Assembly (NCBI GenBank): GCA_913062525.1
Contig: CAJXWA010000018.1
Coordinates: 1-32,402, forward strand
Direction of reading: 5' to 3'
Source: an uncultured Alphaproteobacteria bacterium
GTDB lineage: Bacteria; Pseudomonadota; Alphaproteobacteria; Sneathiellales; Sneathiellaceae
DNA length: 32,402 nt
Numbering within the stretch: the first letter of the stretch is position 1; each line of letters opens with the position of its first letter. This document shows, piece by piece, positions 16,081 through 25,619 of the stretch. A program made the translations under genes and the position numbers. The notes under the pieces were generated by a model. It saw only the letters and a program-made list of their open reading frames with translations. It did not search any database and had not been told where the DNA came from.

Positions 16081-17853
16081 TTAAAGGTTTTCAAGCTCAT
16101 CAATAAAGCCTTCGATAACACTTAATCCTTTTGACCAGAAAGCCGGATCTGAGGCATCGAGATTAAACGGCGCCAACAACTCTTTATGCCGCAGCGTCCC
16201 ACCAGCGCGAAGCATTTCAAAGTATTTCTCTTGAAACCCTTCTTCTGCATCTTGGTACACCGCATAAAGCGCGTTTACCAAACAATCGCCAAAGGCATAG
16301 GCGTATACGTAAAATGGTGAATGAATAAAATGGGGAATATAACTCCAGAAATACTGATATTCATCATGCAACCGAATGGCAGGACCCAAGCTTTCCTTTT
16401 GTACGTCCATCCAAATTTTTCCGATTTGATCTGGTGATAATTCTTCTGTGCGGCGGGCCTTGTGAAGCCTAACTTCAAATTCGTAGAACGCAATTTGACG
16501 CACGACTGTATTGAGCATATCCTCTACTTTACCAGCGAGCATCACACGTTTTTTGGCGGGGTCGGTTTCTTTTTCAAGAATGGCTCTAAAGGTCAACTGC
16601 TCACCAAAAACACTCGCCGTTTCAGCAAGAGTCAGCGGCGTATCCGAAAGAAGTGCACCTTGTGGGCCCGCTAACACCTGATGCACGCCGTGGCCAAGTT
16701 CATGGGCCAAAGTCATTACATCCCGAATTTTGCCCTGATAGTTCACAAGTAAATACGGATGCGCACTTGGGACCGTTGGATGAGCAAAGGCACCAGGGGA
16801 TTTTCCAGGGCGAACAGAGGCGTCAATCCAAGGCTTATCAAAAAACTCTTTCCCCATGGAAGCAAGCTCGGGCGAGAAACGACCATAGGCTTCCAGCACC
16901 GTATCGCGGGCTTCATCCCATGGAATAACACGATCATCATCTTCTGGAAGCGGTGCATTCCGATCCCAGTAATCCAGCTTATCTTGCCCCATCCACTTGG
17001 CTTTTAACTTGTAGTATCTGTGTGAAAGCCGAGGATAGGATGCCTGAACGGCACTTGATAAGGCGTCAACAACTTCGTCTTCGACTTGGTTAGACATATG
17101 TCGCATGGACATAGGACTTTCCGTTTTGCGCCATTCGTCTTCAATTGCTTTATCTTTTGCGAGCGTGTTGGTAATCAGAGCGAAAAGACGAACATTTTCG
17201 CCGAACACTTTTCCAAGGCTCTTAGCTGCCGCTTTCCGTTTGTCACCATCTTTATCCGACAGCTGATGAAGCACCTCTTGCGATGCCAACATTTCCCCGT
17301 CTAATTCAAAACGTAGGCCTGCCATACTTTCATCGAATAGACGCACCCAAGCACTCCTGCCCGATACGTTTTTTTCGTGCAGCATTTTTTCCAAGTTGTC
17401 TTCAAGCTGATAAGGCTTCAATGCGCGAATGTTATCCACCCATGGTTTGTAGCGCAGAAGATTTTTATCGGAATATAGATCCGAAAACTTGTTTTCATCG
17501 ATCTTGTTGAGCTCTAGAGTGAAAAACAACATGTCAGTGGAAATGACATTGATGCGTTCTTGCATTGTCTGGAAAAATTTCCCGATTTCAGGGTCAGACA
17601 TGTCGCCTGCATAAACCAGATAAGCATAGGACATTACGCGGCCAAGAGTCTCCTCAATCGCTTCATAACCTTGGATTGCTGCAGCCATTTCAGCGCCATC
17701 CAATGTGCCTAACTTACCTTCAAACATCGCCGCAAAATCTTTTGCGCCAGACGCCGAGTTTCTAATGTCGCCTTCCAGTTCTGCAGAAGTTGTTGACGGA
17801 TATAAATCCGTTAGATCCCATTCAGGTAACTTGGACAAAGCTTGTTCAGACAT
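16081..17853 (-). CDS. M3 family oligoendopeptidase (PepF-like)
   Basis: MTLAHELGHGVHQVLAG zinc motif, LAETASVFGEQLTF, PHFIHSPFYVYAYAFGD; 590 aa. Confidence 0.95.
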   Translation of the reverse strand: MSEQALSKLPEWDLTDLYPSTTSAELEGDIRNSASGAKDFAAMFEGKLGTLDGAEMAAAIQGYEAIEETLGRVMSYAYLVYAGDMSDPEIGKFFQTMQERINVISTDMLFFTLELNKIDENKFSDLYSDKNLLRYKPWVDNIRALKPYQLEDNLEKMLHEKNVSGRSAWVRLFDESMAGLRFELDGEMLASQEVLHQLSDKDGDKRKAAAKSLGKVFGENVRLFALITNTLAKDKAIEDEWRKTESPMSMRHMSNQVEDEVVDALSSAVQASYPRLSHRYYKLKAKWMGQDKLDYWDRNAPLPEDDDRVIPWDEARDTVLEAYGRFSPELASMGKEFFDKPWIDASVRPGKSPGAFAHPTVPSAHPYLLVNYQGKIRDVMTLAHELGHGVHQVLAGPQGALLSDTPLTLAETASVFGEQLTFRAILEKETDPAKKRVMLAGKVEDMLNTVVRQIAFYEFEVRLHKARRTEELSPDQIGKIWMDVQKESLGPAIRLHDEYQYFWSYIPHFIHSPFYVYAYAFGDCLVNALYAVYQDAEEGFQEKYFEMLRAGGTLRHKELLAPFNLDASDPAFWSKGLSVIEGFIDELENL

Positions 17854-17896
17854 TCAATAAATGCTCCACATATGACGGTATTTTAGGGTATCGAGT

Positions 17897-18346
17897 TTAG
17901 CTAACAAGAAAGTTGGCGTTTGCTGTAGCAATTGGTTTGTTGCGATCTTTTTGCCATGCCCGCACACGCATGTTAGCGACCCGGCGTCCGGGTTTAGTAA
18001 TAATCGCCTCAGCGAAACAATCTTCAACCTTCGCCGATCTCAAATAATCTACGGTGAAAGTAATGATTTTCGGTAGTTGTTTAAGGTCCTGGGTCAGCAA
18101 CAAATGAACAAGCGCAGTGCTTTCCAAAAACGCCCCGACGACACCACCGTGTATGGCCGGTAGTGTTGGGTTTCCCGTAAATTTTTTCGCTTGGGGCAAG
18201 TGACAAATATATTGATCGCCCTCTTCTTGGATCTCTAAACCCAAATAACTGAAATAAGGGATTAAGTCAGAAACCGCGCTTAAATCCTTTGAGGCTTTCG
18301 CCTTTAGAATGGCTTCTAAGAATTGCTCTGATGAATTTTCCGTCAT
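17897..18346 (-). CDS. PaaI family (hotdog) thioesterase
   Basis: LPAIHGGVVGAFLESTALVHLL...ITFTVDYLRSAKVEDCFAEAIITKPGRRVANMRVRAW. Confidence 0.88.
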   Translation of the reverse strand: MTENSSEQFLEAILKAKASKDLSAVSDLIPYFSYLGLEIQEEGDQYICHLPQAKKFTGNPTLPAIHGGVVGAFLESTALVHLLLTQDLKQLPKIITFTVDYLRSAKVEDCFAEAIITKPGRRVANMRVRAWQKDRNKPIATANANFLVS

Positions 18347-18819
18347 TTCTTATCTGCCATCTCTTTTGACGCCACGTTCAAAGGTTTAGTGGGCGTCGAT
18401 TTCAACATAAATGTGCTGACGCTGTTGGCAATAGGATCGTCTGGGTCATCGTGATAGGCGATCGCTCGTACAAACGCTATTTGCCGAGACAATTTATAAC
18501 AAGTTGCCCGTGCAATGACATCTCGGCCCGGTTCTGCCGCTTTCAAGTAATCAATCCGAAGATCCAGGGTGGCAATTGGAATGTATTTTTGCATTTTTAC
18601 GTAAATACACATACCACTTGCTGAATCAATCAAGGTTGTGATTATGCCGCCGTGAAGAACGCCAGATACTGGATTACCCACAAATCTTTTGTCATACGGC
18701 AGGCGCATCGCAACATCGGTTTCCGAAATCTCTTCAACCTTCACACCAATATCCGCACAATGCGGAATACCGATATCGATGATGTTTTGGATCTGCGAAA
18801 TATCAAACATATTCGCCAT
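18343..18819 (-). CDS. PaaI family (hotdog) thioesterase
   Basis: SGVLHGGIITTLIDSASGMCIYVKMQKYIPIATLDLRIDYLKAAEPGRDVIARATCYKLSRQIAFVRA. Start placed at MANMFDISQ. ATGA overlap with the downstream thioesterase. Confidence 0.87.
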   Translation of the reverse strand: MANMFDISQIQNIIDIGIPHCADIGVKVEEISETDVAMRLPYDKRFVGNPVSGVLHGGIITTLIDSASGMCIYVKMQKYIPIATLDLRIDYLKAAEPGRDVIARATCYKLSRQIAFVRAIAYHDDPDDPIANSVSTFMLKSTPTKPLNVASKEMADKK

Positions 18820-18823
18820 AGGA

Positions 18824-19810
18824 TCATTTTTCCTTGTTATAGCTTCTATACCATTTAACAAAATTTGGGATGCCCACATCCAATGATGTTACCGGCGCAT
18901 ACCCAACGTCTTTTTGCAGAGGACTAATATCGGCGAACGTCTCTTTAACATCCCCTTTTTGCATTGGTAAAAACTCAAGTTCTGCAGTGACGCCCAAAGA
19001 ACTCTCAAGTGTTTTTACCAAATTCATTAAGGGTTCCGATCGATGATTACCAATATTATAGATCCGATACGGCGGCAGTTCGTCTCCATCATCAGCCGGC
19101 GCGGCTTTTAACACCTTCAGAATGCCGCTGACAATATCATCTATATAGGTAAAGTCTCGCTTCATATCACCTTTATTAAAAATTTTGATGATCTCTCCAT
19201 TGAGCATCGCTTTGGTGAATGACCAATAGGCCATGTCCGGGCGTCCCCATGGACCATAGACTGTAAAAAACCGCAAACCAGTCGTTGGGATTCGATACAG
19301 ATGACTATAACTGTGCGCCATTAACTCATTAGATTTCTTTGTCGCCGCATAAAGGGACACCGGACGATCTACAGATTGCCCTACAGCGTAAGGTAATTCC
19401 CGGTTACCGCCATAGACGGAACTCGAACTGGCATAAACCAGATGTTCAAGCCCCGGCAGATTGCGTCCATATTCAAGAATGTTCAGGAAGCCTGTCAAAT
19501 TTGATCGGGCATACGATTGCGGATGCGTAATGCTGTGCCTAACACCCGCTTGCGCAGCTAAATGAACAACCTTTGTAATGCCATCTATCTTGGAGAGGAT
19601 GCCTGAAAACGTCTCATCCTCACTGATGTCGGCTTTTATGAATTTAAATTTAGCAAACGGTGTCAGCTCCGCGAGGCGGTCTTCTTTAAGCGACACATCG
19701 TAATAATCGCTCAAACAGTCCAAACCGATCACTTCTTCGTCAGCCTCAAGCAGTTTTTTACAAACATGCATACCAATGAATCCGGCAGCTCCGGTAACTA
19801 AAGTGGTCAT
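18824..19810 (-). CDS. NAD-dependent epimerase/dehydratase (UDP-glucuronate 4-epimerase-like)
   Basis: TLVTGAAGFIGMHVCKKLLEADEEVIGLDCLSDYYDVSLKEDRL...SSSSVYGGNRELPY...SLYAATKKSNELMAHSYSHLYRIPTTGLRFFTVYGPWGRPDMA. Confidence 0.93.
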   Translation of the reverse strand: MTTLVTGAAGFIGMHVCKKLLEADEEVIGLDCLSDYYDVSLKEDRLAELTPFAKFKFIKADISEDETFSGILSKIDGITKVVHLAAQAGVRHSITHPQSYARSNLTGFLNILEYGRNLPGLEHLVYASSSSVYGGNRELPYAVGQSVDRPVSLYAATKKSNELMAHSYSHLYRIPTTGLRFFTVYGPWGRPDMAYWSFTKAMLNGEIIKIFNKGDMKRDFTYIDDIVSGILKVLKAAPADDGDELPPYRIYNIGNHRSEPLMNLVKTLESSLGVTAELEFLPMQKGDVKETFADISPLQKDVGYAPVTSLDVGIPNFVKWYRSYNKEK

Positions 19811-19934
19811 TTACAGGCCTCATATGCGTCAATTACGCCATTTTATCGCACTGAACTGGCATTATTGCACGTAAAAGTAAAAAAAATATACGCCACGCAA
19901 TATTCTTTCTAAATGTCAGCAATATTGACCTTTA

Positions 19935-19963
19935 TTGATTAACCTGTTAGCGTCTTATATATT
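19935..19963 (+). promoter_or_regulatory. Candidate sigma70-type promoter for the IOR gene
   Basis: TTGATT - 17 bp - TATATT, about 36 bp upstream of the ATG at 19999. Confidence 0.4.
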
Positions 19964-19998
19964 ATAAAATGTAGAACTGCTTGCTAGGGAGTTATAGA

Positions 19999-22900
19999 AT
20001 GCCACTTTCCAAGGTCTCACTGGACGACAAATACTTGCTGGAAAAAGGTCGGGTTTTCCTTACGGGAATTCAGGCACTCGTTCGCCTACCACTTATGCAA
20101 AAAGCCCGTGATCGGCAGGTAGGCCTAAATACAGCGGGTTTCATATCCGGTTATCGCGGCTCCCCGCTTGGGGGTTATGATCAGGCACTTTGGAAGATAA
20201 AACCGCTCCTCGTCGAAAATGACATCCATTTTGAACCCGGCATCAACGAAGATTTGGCGGCAACAGCAGTTTGGGGCTCACAGCAACTCAATATGTATGA
20301 AGGAGCTAAATACGACGGCGTATTTGGCCTTTGGTATGGTAAAGGGCCCGGCGTAGATAGAACCGGCGATGTTTTTCGCCACGCGAATTCCAATGGCACC
20401 TCTAAATTTGGAGGCGTATTGGCTCTTGCCGGAGATGACCACGGGATCGTTTCGTCAACGGTTGCCCATCAAAGTGAACATGGATTTATGGGTTGGATGA
20501 TGCCTGTCCTTCATCCCTCCAGCGTGCAAGAAGTTCTTGATTATGGTCTAATCGGCATCGCCATGTCTCGTTTTTCAGGGCTTTGGGTTGGCTTTAAATG
20601 CGTATCTGAAACCATTGAAGGCGGCGCATCCGTCTATGTGGACCCAGATCGAGTGCAAATCACATACCCCGATATTAAACTCCCCGAGGGAGGTCTCAAT
20701 ATTCGCGGAAACGACAATCGGTTTGAGCAAGAAGTCCGACTAAACGAGCATAAAATCTATGCTGCCCGCGCCTTTGCCAGAGCAAACAATCTAGATAAAA
20801 TAACCATGGATTCGCCGAAGCGACGCTTTGGTATTGTCTCCACTGGCAAAGCCTATTTGGATGTCAGGCAAGCCCTTCGTGATTTGGGTATCAATGACGA
20901 ACAGGCAGCCGAAATTGGCTTGACCGTATACAAAGTCGGCATGCCTTGGCCACTTGATCCGCAAGGTGTTCGGAACTTTGCTGAAGGGCTTGAAGAAGTT
21001 CTTGTAGTCGAAGAAAAGCGGGCTTTGGTTGAAAACCAGATGAAGGAACAACTTTATAACTGGGACACAGAGGTCCGGCCTCGCATCATCGGTGAATTTG
21101 ATGATGATGGCACGCATATCCTCCCCTCCGCTGGGGAATTAACGCCAGCGCGGGTTGCGCGGGTAATCGCTGAACGGATCCGCCGTTTTCACACATCAGA
21201 ACAAATTGAAAATCGACTAGCGTTCCTTGACCGTAAAGAAAAACAGCTGGATCAATCCCCTGCTAAAATCAGCAGAACGCCTTTCTATTGTTCCGGGTGC
21301 CCCCATAATCGATCCACTGTCGTCCCTGAGGGAAGCCGCGCAGTAGCAGGTATCGGGTGCCACTTCATGGTGACTTGGATGGACCGAAACACCAATGAGT
21401 TCACGCAAATGGGCGGTGAAGGTGTGCCTTGGGTTGGACAACAACATTTCACCAATGAAAAACATATTTTCGCAAATCTAGGCGATGGCACTTATCATCA
21501 TTCAGGCCTGCTTGCCATCAGGCAAGCCATCGCAGCCAAAGCCAACATGACATACAAAATACTGTATAATGACGCGGTCGCAATGACAGGCGGGCAACCC
21601 CTTGGTGATCAACTGACGCCGTGGCAAATTGCACAGCAAGTTGCGGGTGAAGGTGCCGTGGTCATTCAGGTTGTCTCAGATGAGCCCAACAAGTATCCAT
21701 CAAGCATAAACTGGCCCAAAGGGACAACTTTTCATCACCGGGATGATCTTGACGCGGTTCAGAAATCCATGCGTGAGATCAAAGGGGTTTCAATCCTAAT
21801 CTTTGATCAAACTTGCGCCGCAGAAAAGCGCCGCCGCAGAAAAAGAGGATTATTCCCTGATCCTGCAAAACGGGTCATGATTAACGATCTCGTCTGCGAG
21901 GGTTGCGGCGACTGCTCGGTGAAATCCAATTGTATTTCTGTCGAACCGCTGGAAACAGAATTTGGACGGAAACGCGCCATAAACCAGTCCAACTGCAACA
22001 AGGACTTTTCCTGCGTGAACGGATTTTGCCCAAGCTTCGTCACCATCGAAGGCGGCAATCTCCGCAAACCTGAAAAAAGCGCGAAAGATGATCCGGCAGA
22101 AGGCCTGCAGCTCCCAACCCTTAAAAATATCGATCAGCCGTACCGGATTCTGATTACAGGCATTGGCGGTACCGGTGTTGTGACCATTGGTGCCTTGCTC
22201 AGTATGGCGGCCCATATTGAAGGTAAAGGCGTGACGGTTCTTGACCAGGCGGGCCTTGCCCAAAAAGGCGGTGCGGTCACAAGTCATATTCATATTGCCC
22301 CGACGCCTGAAGACATTAACGCTGTTCGCATCCCTGCGGGCCGTGCTGATTTGCTAATTGGCTGCGACATGGTCGTGGCTGGATCGTATGATAGCCTGGC
22401 AAAACTTGATGTGGGCATTGCAAAGGCTGTTGTAAATTCACATCCGGCACCGACAATGGATTTCACCCTTAATCCAGATGCCCCCTTCCCTATCAAAAGC
22501 ACACTGGAGCACATTCAAAGCGCTGTTGGTAAAGAGGATTGCCATCTAATTAATGCGAGCCATATTGCAACAACATTAATGGGCGATTCCATTGCAACAA
22601 ATTTATTCATGCTTGGCTATGCATTCCAGATGGGGTTTGTTCCCATTTCGATGGACGCGCTGATGCAAGCTATCGATCTCAACGGTGTTGCTGTTGAAGG
22701 AAACAAGAAAGCCTTTGCATGGGGCCGCGCAATGGCTGCAGATGCTGATGCCGTCAATGCAGAGGTTGCCAAACTTTCAGGACCAGTAGACGTCGTTGAG
22801 CCATCAGATGACATCAATGAGATAATTGCCAAACGCAAAGCGTTCCTGACCGATTATCAGGATGGCGCCTATGCGAGACGCTATGCAAGCCTAGTTGATC

Positions 22901-23469
22901 GGATCAAAGTTAAGGAAGCGGAAATTAAACCTGGAACGGGTGCCCTATCTAAAGCCGTTGCCAAATCTTTGTTTAAATTCATGGCATATAAAGATGAGTA
23001 TGAAGTTGCCCGCCTTTATGCAGATACTGGCTTCATGGATAAAGTCGATCGGATGATGGAAGGCGACTACCGGGTAAAATACAATCTCGCTCCACCGCTT
23101 TTCGCAAAGAAAGACCCAAACACCGGAGAATTGAAAAAATCCGAATACGGACCTTGGATGACGAAGGTCTTCGAAATCCTCCCCCGGTTTAAATTTTTGA
23201 GGGGAACTGCACTCGATCCATTTGGATATCTTGCTGAACGCAAAGAAGAGCGTCTTATTCTTCAGCAGTTTGAGCAGATCCTATCTCAATTAATTGATAA
23301 CCTTACTGCTGACAATTATGCCGCTGCCGTTGAAATCGCAGAATTGCCCATGAAAGTTCGCGGTTATGGCCACGTGAAAGATAAGGCTATTGAACACTAC
23401 AAACGCGATCTTGAAAACTTGATGGGAGTCTTCAAAAGTCCAGCCCCTCACAAAGAAGCCGCTGAATAA
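19999..23469 (+). CDS. Indolepyruvate ferredoxin oxidoreductase, fused alpha/beta type (1156 aa)
   Basis: TGIQALVRLPLMQKARDRQVGLNTAGFISGYRGSPLGGYD, FYCSGCPHNRST, VCEGCGDCSVKSNC iron-sulfur motif, ILITGIGGTGVVTIGALLSMAAHIEGKGVTVLDQAGLAQKGGAVTSHI. ATG at 19999 chosen over TTG at 19981. Confidence 0.95.
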   Translation: MPLSKVSLDDKYLLEKGRVFLTGIQALVRLPLMQKARDRQVGLNTAGFISGYRGSPLGGYDQALWKIKPLLVENDIHFEPGINEDLAATAVWGSQQLNMYEGAKYDGVFGLWYGKGPGVDRTGDVFRHANSNGTSKFGGVLALAGDDHGIVSSTVAHQSEHGFMGWMMPVLHPSSVQEVLDYGLIGIAMSRFSGLWVGFKCVSETIEGGASVYVDPDRVQITYPDIKLPEGGLNIRGNDNRFEQEVRLNEHKIYAARAFARANNLDKITMDSPKRRFGIVSTGKAYLDVRQALRDLGINDEQAAEIGLTVYKVGMPWPLDPQGVRNFAEGLEEVLVVEEKRALVENQMKEQLYNWDTEVRPRIIGEFDDDGTHILPSAGELTPARVARVIAERIRRFHTSEQIENRLAFLDRKEKQLDQSPAKISRTPFYCSGCPHNRSTVVPEGSRAVAGIGCHFMVTWMDRNTNEFTQMGGEGVPWVGQQHFTNEKHIFANLGDGTYHHSGLLAIRQAIAAKANMTYKILYNDAVAMTGGQPLGDQLTPWQIAQQVAGEGAVVIQVVSDEPNKYPSSINWPKGTTFHHRDDLDAVQKSMREIKGVSILIFDQTCAAEKRRRRKRGLFPDPAKRVMINDLVCEGCGDCSVKSNCISVEPLETEFGRKRAINQSNCNKDFSCVNGFCPSFVTIEGGNLRKPEKSAKDDPAEGLQLPTLKNIDQPYRILITGIGGTGVVTIGALLSMAAHIEGKGVTVLDQAGLAQKGGAVTSHIHIAPTPEDINAVRIPAGRADLLIGCDMVVAGSYDSLAKLDVGIAKAVVNSHPAPTMDFTLNPDAPFPIKSTLEHIQSAVGKEDCHLINASHIATTLMGDSIATNLFMLGYAFQMGFVPISMDALMQAIDLNGVAVEGNKKAFAWGRAMAADADAVNAEVAKLSGPVDVVEPSDDINEIIAKRKAFLTDYQDGAYARRYASLVDRIKVKEAEIKPGTGALSKAVAKSLFKFMAYKDEYEVARLYADTGFMDKVDRMMEGDYRVKYNLAPPLFAKKDPNTGELKKSEYGPWMTKVFEILPRFKFLRGTALDPFGYLAERKEERLILQQFEQILSQLIDNLTADNYAAAVEIAELPMKVRGYGHVKDKAIEHYKRDLENLMGVFKSPAPHKEAAE

Positions 23470-23474
23470 ATTAC

Positions 23475-23514
23475 AGTGCCAATTGGTCCCATAATCTGGA
23501 TATCAATTGGCACT
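23475..23514 (+). terminator. Hairpin downstream of the IOR gene
   Basis: AGTGCCAATT ... AATTGGCACT, perfect 10-bp stem with 20-nt loop, 6 bp after the stop codon. U tract weak. Confidence 0.55.
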
Positions 23515-23561
23515 TTCTGCCTCTCTACCGGACAGTTACATTGCCCAAAAAGGAGAGACTA

Positions 23562-23774
23562 ATGCTTTTACTTAAAACTGCTTGTGAGACGTGTAACGCG
23601 CCCCTACCGAATGACGGGCCTGACGCTTACATTTGCACAATAGAGTGTACATTTTGCCAAAGCTGCAAAGAAGAAACCCACAAAGGTTTCTGCCCCAATT
23701 GTACCGGAAATTTGGTTTTGAGACCAACGAGACCAACAGCCCTTATCCAGAAATACCCACAGCGCGACGAATAG
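23562..23774 (+). CDS. DUF1272 domain protein (four-Cys zinc-ribbon-like)
   Basis: LLLKTACETCNAPLPNDGPDAYICTIECTFCQSCKEETHKGFCPNCTGNLVLRPTRP; AGGAGAGACT ribosome-binding site before ATG 23562. Confidence 0.92.
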   Translation: MLLLKTACETCNAPLPNDGPDAYICTIECTFCQSCKEETHKGFCPNCTGNLVLRPTRPTALIQKYPQRDE

Positions 23775-24108
23775 GCTTCTTTTTTGATTTCTTTTTAAGT
23801 TTCTGTTTTTTGTAGCTTACCGCTTTCTTATGAGCTTTGGCTTTGATCACTTTCTTCAATTCTTTTTCTCGATCAAGAAGGGGCTCAAGACCCCGGCTCA
23901 AGGCGCGAATTAACTGTGCGGCCTCAACGTTGATCTCAGTCTTATCAGCATCCGCGTCAGCTGCATCATCATGTCGGCGAGCAGCAGCGTTGAAAACCCG
24001 CATAACTTCGCGTTCTGACAAGACGCCCTTGATAACCAACTCTTGCACCAAAAGCTCCAAAATTGTCAGAGCGGCAAAACCAGTTCTTTCGACAGAAAAA
24101 CTCTGCAT
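23743..24108 (-). CDS. Hypothetical protein with a highly basic lysine-rich C-terminal tail
   Basis: 121 aa; N-terminal helical region plus KKVIKAKAHKKAVSYKKQKLKKKSKKKPIRRAV. Convergent 32-nt overlap with the DUF1272 gene. Confidence 0.65.
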   Translation of the reverse strand: MQSFSVERTGFAALTILELLVQELVIKGVLSEREVMRVFNAAARRHDDAADADADKTEINVEAAQLIRALSRGLEPLLDREKELKKVIKAKAHKKAVSYKKQKLKKKSKKKPIRRAVGISG

Positions 24109-24118
24109 CTTTCCTCAC

Positions 24119-24156
24119 AAAAAAGGCCGCATCTTCTATACATGATGCGACCTTTT
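24119..24156. terminator. Terminator hairpin between the 3-hydroxyacyl-CoA dehydrogenase gene and the basic-tail ORF
   Basis: AAAAAGGCCGCATC ... GATGCGACCTTTTT, one stem mismatch or wobble, A/T flanks. Confidence 0.6.
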
Positions 24157-24188
24157 TCACTTAATACGTGCAAAATTTAATTCAAGTA

Positions 24189-25505
24189 CTATTCTGCCGG
24201 AACAGTTTCCCAAGTTCCTTGAAGTGTTAGATATTCAGTACCGCCATTTCTGTAGAAACTATCTACACCTGCATCTTTCAATGTTTGAAGCATGGCAGGA
24301 AGGGATTGACCTTCGGCTTCCAGTTTTGAAATAACTTTAGCCGGTGAGAGTTGATCCAGCAGTTCAAACGGACCTTTTGCCCATCCAAATCCCCAGCGCA
24401 TAGCCCGGTCAATATTCACAACATCATCTGAGATTTCTGGTACGAGATCTGCCGCATATAAAAGCGTCCCGCCCATGATATCCCAGGCAAGCTTCCCAAC
24501 TTTATCATCGGCAAAAAAGACGGTTTCAGTATTTGCGTGAATTTCATCCAGTGAAATTCGTTCTGCAGTCCGCCAAGTTTCATTGGAGAGATCAAAAATT
24601 TCTTTTGTTTTTGTACCGTCTTCTGCGATATTTAGACGATAAAATCCGCCTTTAGCTTTCCGGCCCAATTGACCGCGTTCGAGCATTGCTTGTTCTGGTT
24701 TTGGAAAACTCGTGAAGGCCCGGCCAACGTCAGCTTCCGGTAAATTAGCGTGCAGGTTTTTACCCACAAGATCCATAATATCCAGTCCGATCAAATCGAT
24801 CAGTCCATAAAGACCAGTGGGCGGCAACCCAACAGGCTTACCGAGCACTGTATCAATCTGCTCCATAGTCATTCCGTTTTGCAAAGCTTCTTGCGCTTTA
24901 TGCAATCCAGACAACATGAAGAAGCAACCAATACGGTTTCCAATAAAGTTCACTGTATCTTTGGCGTAAACAACACCTTTACCTAGTTTATTTCCGCAGA
25001 AATCAGCAAGAGCAACGGTTACGTCAGATGTTGTATCTGCGCTTGGAATCAACTCCATCAAGCGCATAATCTTCACTGGATTGAAGAAATGTGTAACCAC
25101 AAGATCTTTGCGCAAACGTTCAGGCATTCCGCCTGCAATGTCTTTCAGCGGGATACCAGAAGTGTTCGTAGACACCACAGATCCGTCTTTGCGAAACGGC
25201 TCTAGTTTTGCGAACAACTCACGCTTTACTGTCACATCTTCAACGATTGCTTCGCAAATCCAGTCGTAGTTTTTGATTTCGGCGAGATCAGCATCAAAGC
25301 TACCAAGGGAAATACGATCTGCCGACGCTGGGTTTTCAAACGCAGGCGGGCGAATATTCTTCATTCGATCCAATGACGCCTCTGCCGCTGCCATAGTTAC
25401 GTCTAACAACAAAACCTCAGCGCCTGCATCTGCTGACGCCGCAGCAATTCCAAGCCCCATAGTTCCGCCGCCAAGCACGGCAACTGATTTAACTTCTCTT
25501 GTCAT
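24189..25505 (-). CDS. 3-hydroxyacyl-CoA dehydrogenase
   Basis: VAVLGGGTMGLGIAAASADAGAEVLLLD, STNTSGIPLKDIA, THFFNPVKIMRLMELI, GKGVVYAKDTVNFIGNRIG, KPVGLPPTGLYGLIDLIGLDI. Start placed at MTREV (25503..25505). Confidence 0.94.
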   Translation of the reverse strand: MTREVKSVAVLGGGTMGLGIAAASADAGAEVLLLDVTMAAAEASLDRMKNIRPPAFENPASADRISLGSFDADLAEIKNYDWICEAIVEDVTVKRELFAKLEPFRKDGSVVSTNTSGIPLKDIAGGMPERLRKDLVVTHFFNPVKIMRLMELIPSADTTSDVTVALADFCGNKLGKGVVYAKDTVNFIGNRIGCFFMLSGLHKAQEALQNGMTMEQIDTVLGKPVGLPPTGLYGLIDLIGLDIMDLVGKNLHANLPEADVGRAFTSFPKPEQAMLERGQLGRKAKGGFYRLNIAEDGTKTKEIFDLSNETWRTAERISLDEIHANTETVFFADDKVGKLAWDIMGGTLLYAADLVPEISDDVVNIDRAMRWGFGWAKGPFELLDQLSPAKVISKLEAEGQSLPAMLQTLKDAGVDSFYRNGGTEYLTLQGTWETVPAE

Positions 25506-25619
25506 TACATTCCCTCGCATACAAGCTGCTTCGAGCAACTGGTGATTTTCTCCCTTTCAGTTACCATTTGACGCCAAACAATTAAACCGAAAAATGACAA
25601 TGACCACCTCAACCCATCG

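Noticed and set aside
19999-23469. IOR gene as an unusual fusion
   Set aside because: The fused single-chain indolepyruvate ferredoxin oxidoreductase is common in Proteobacteria; not novel by itself.
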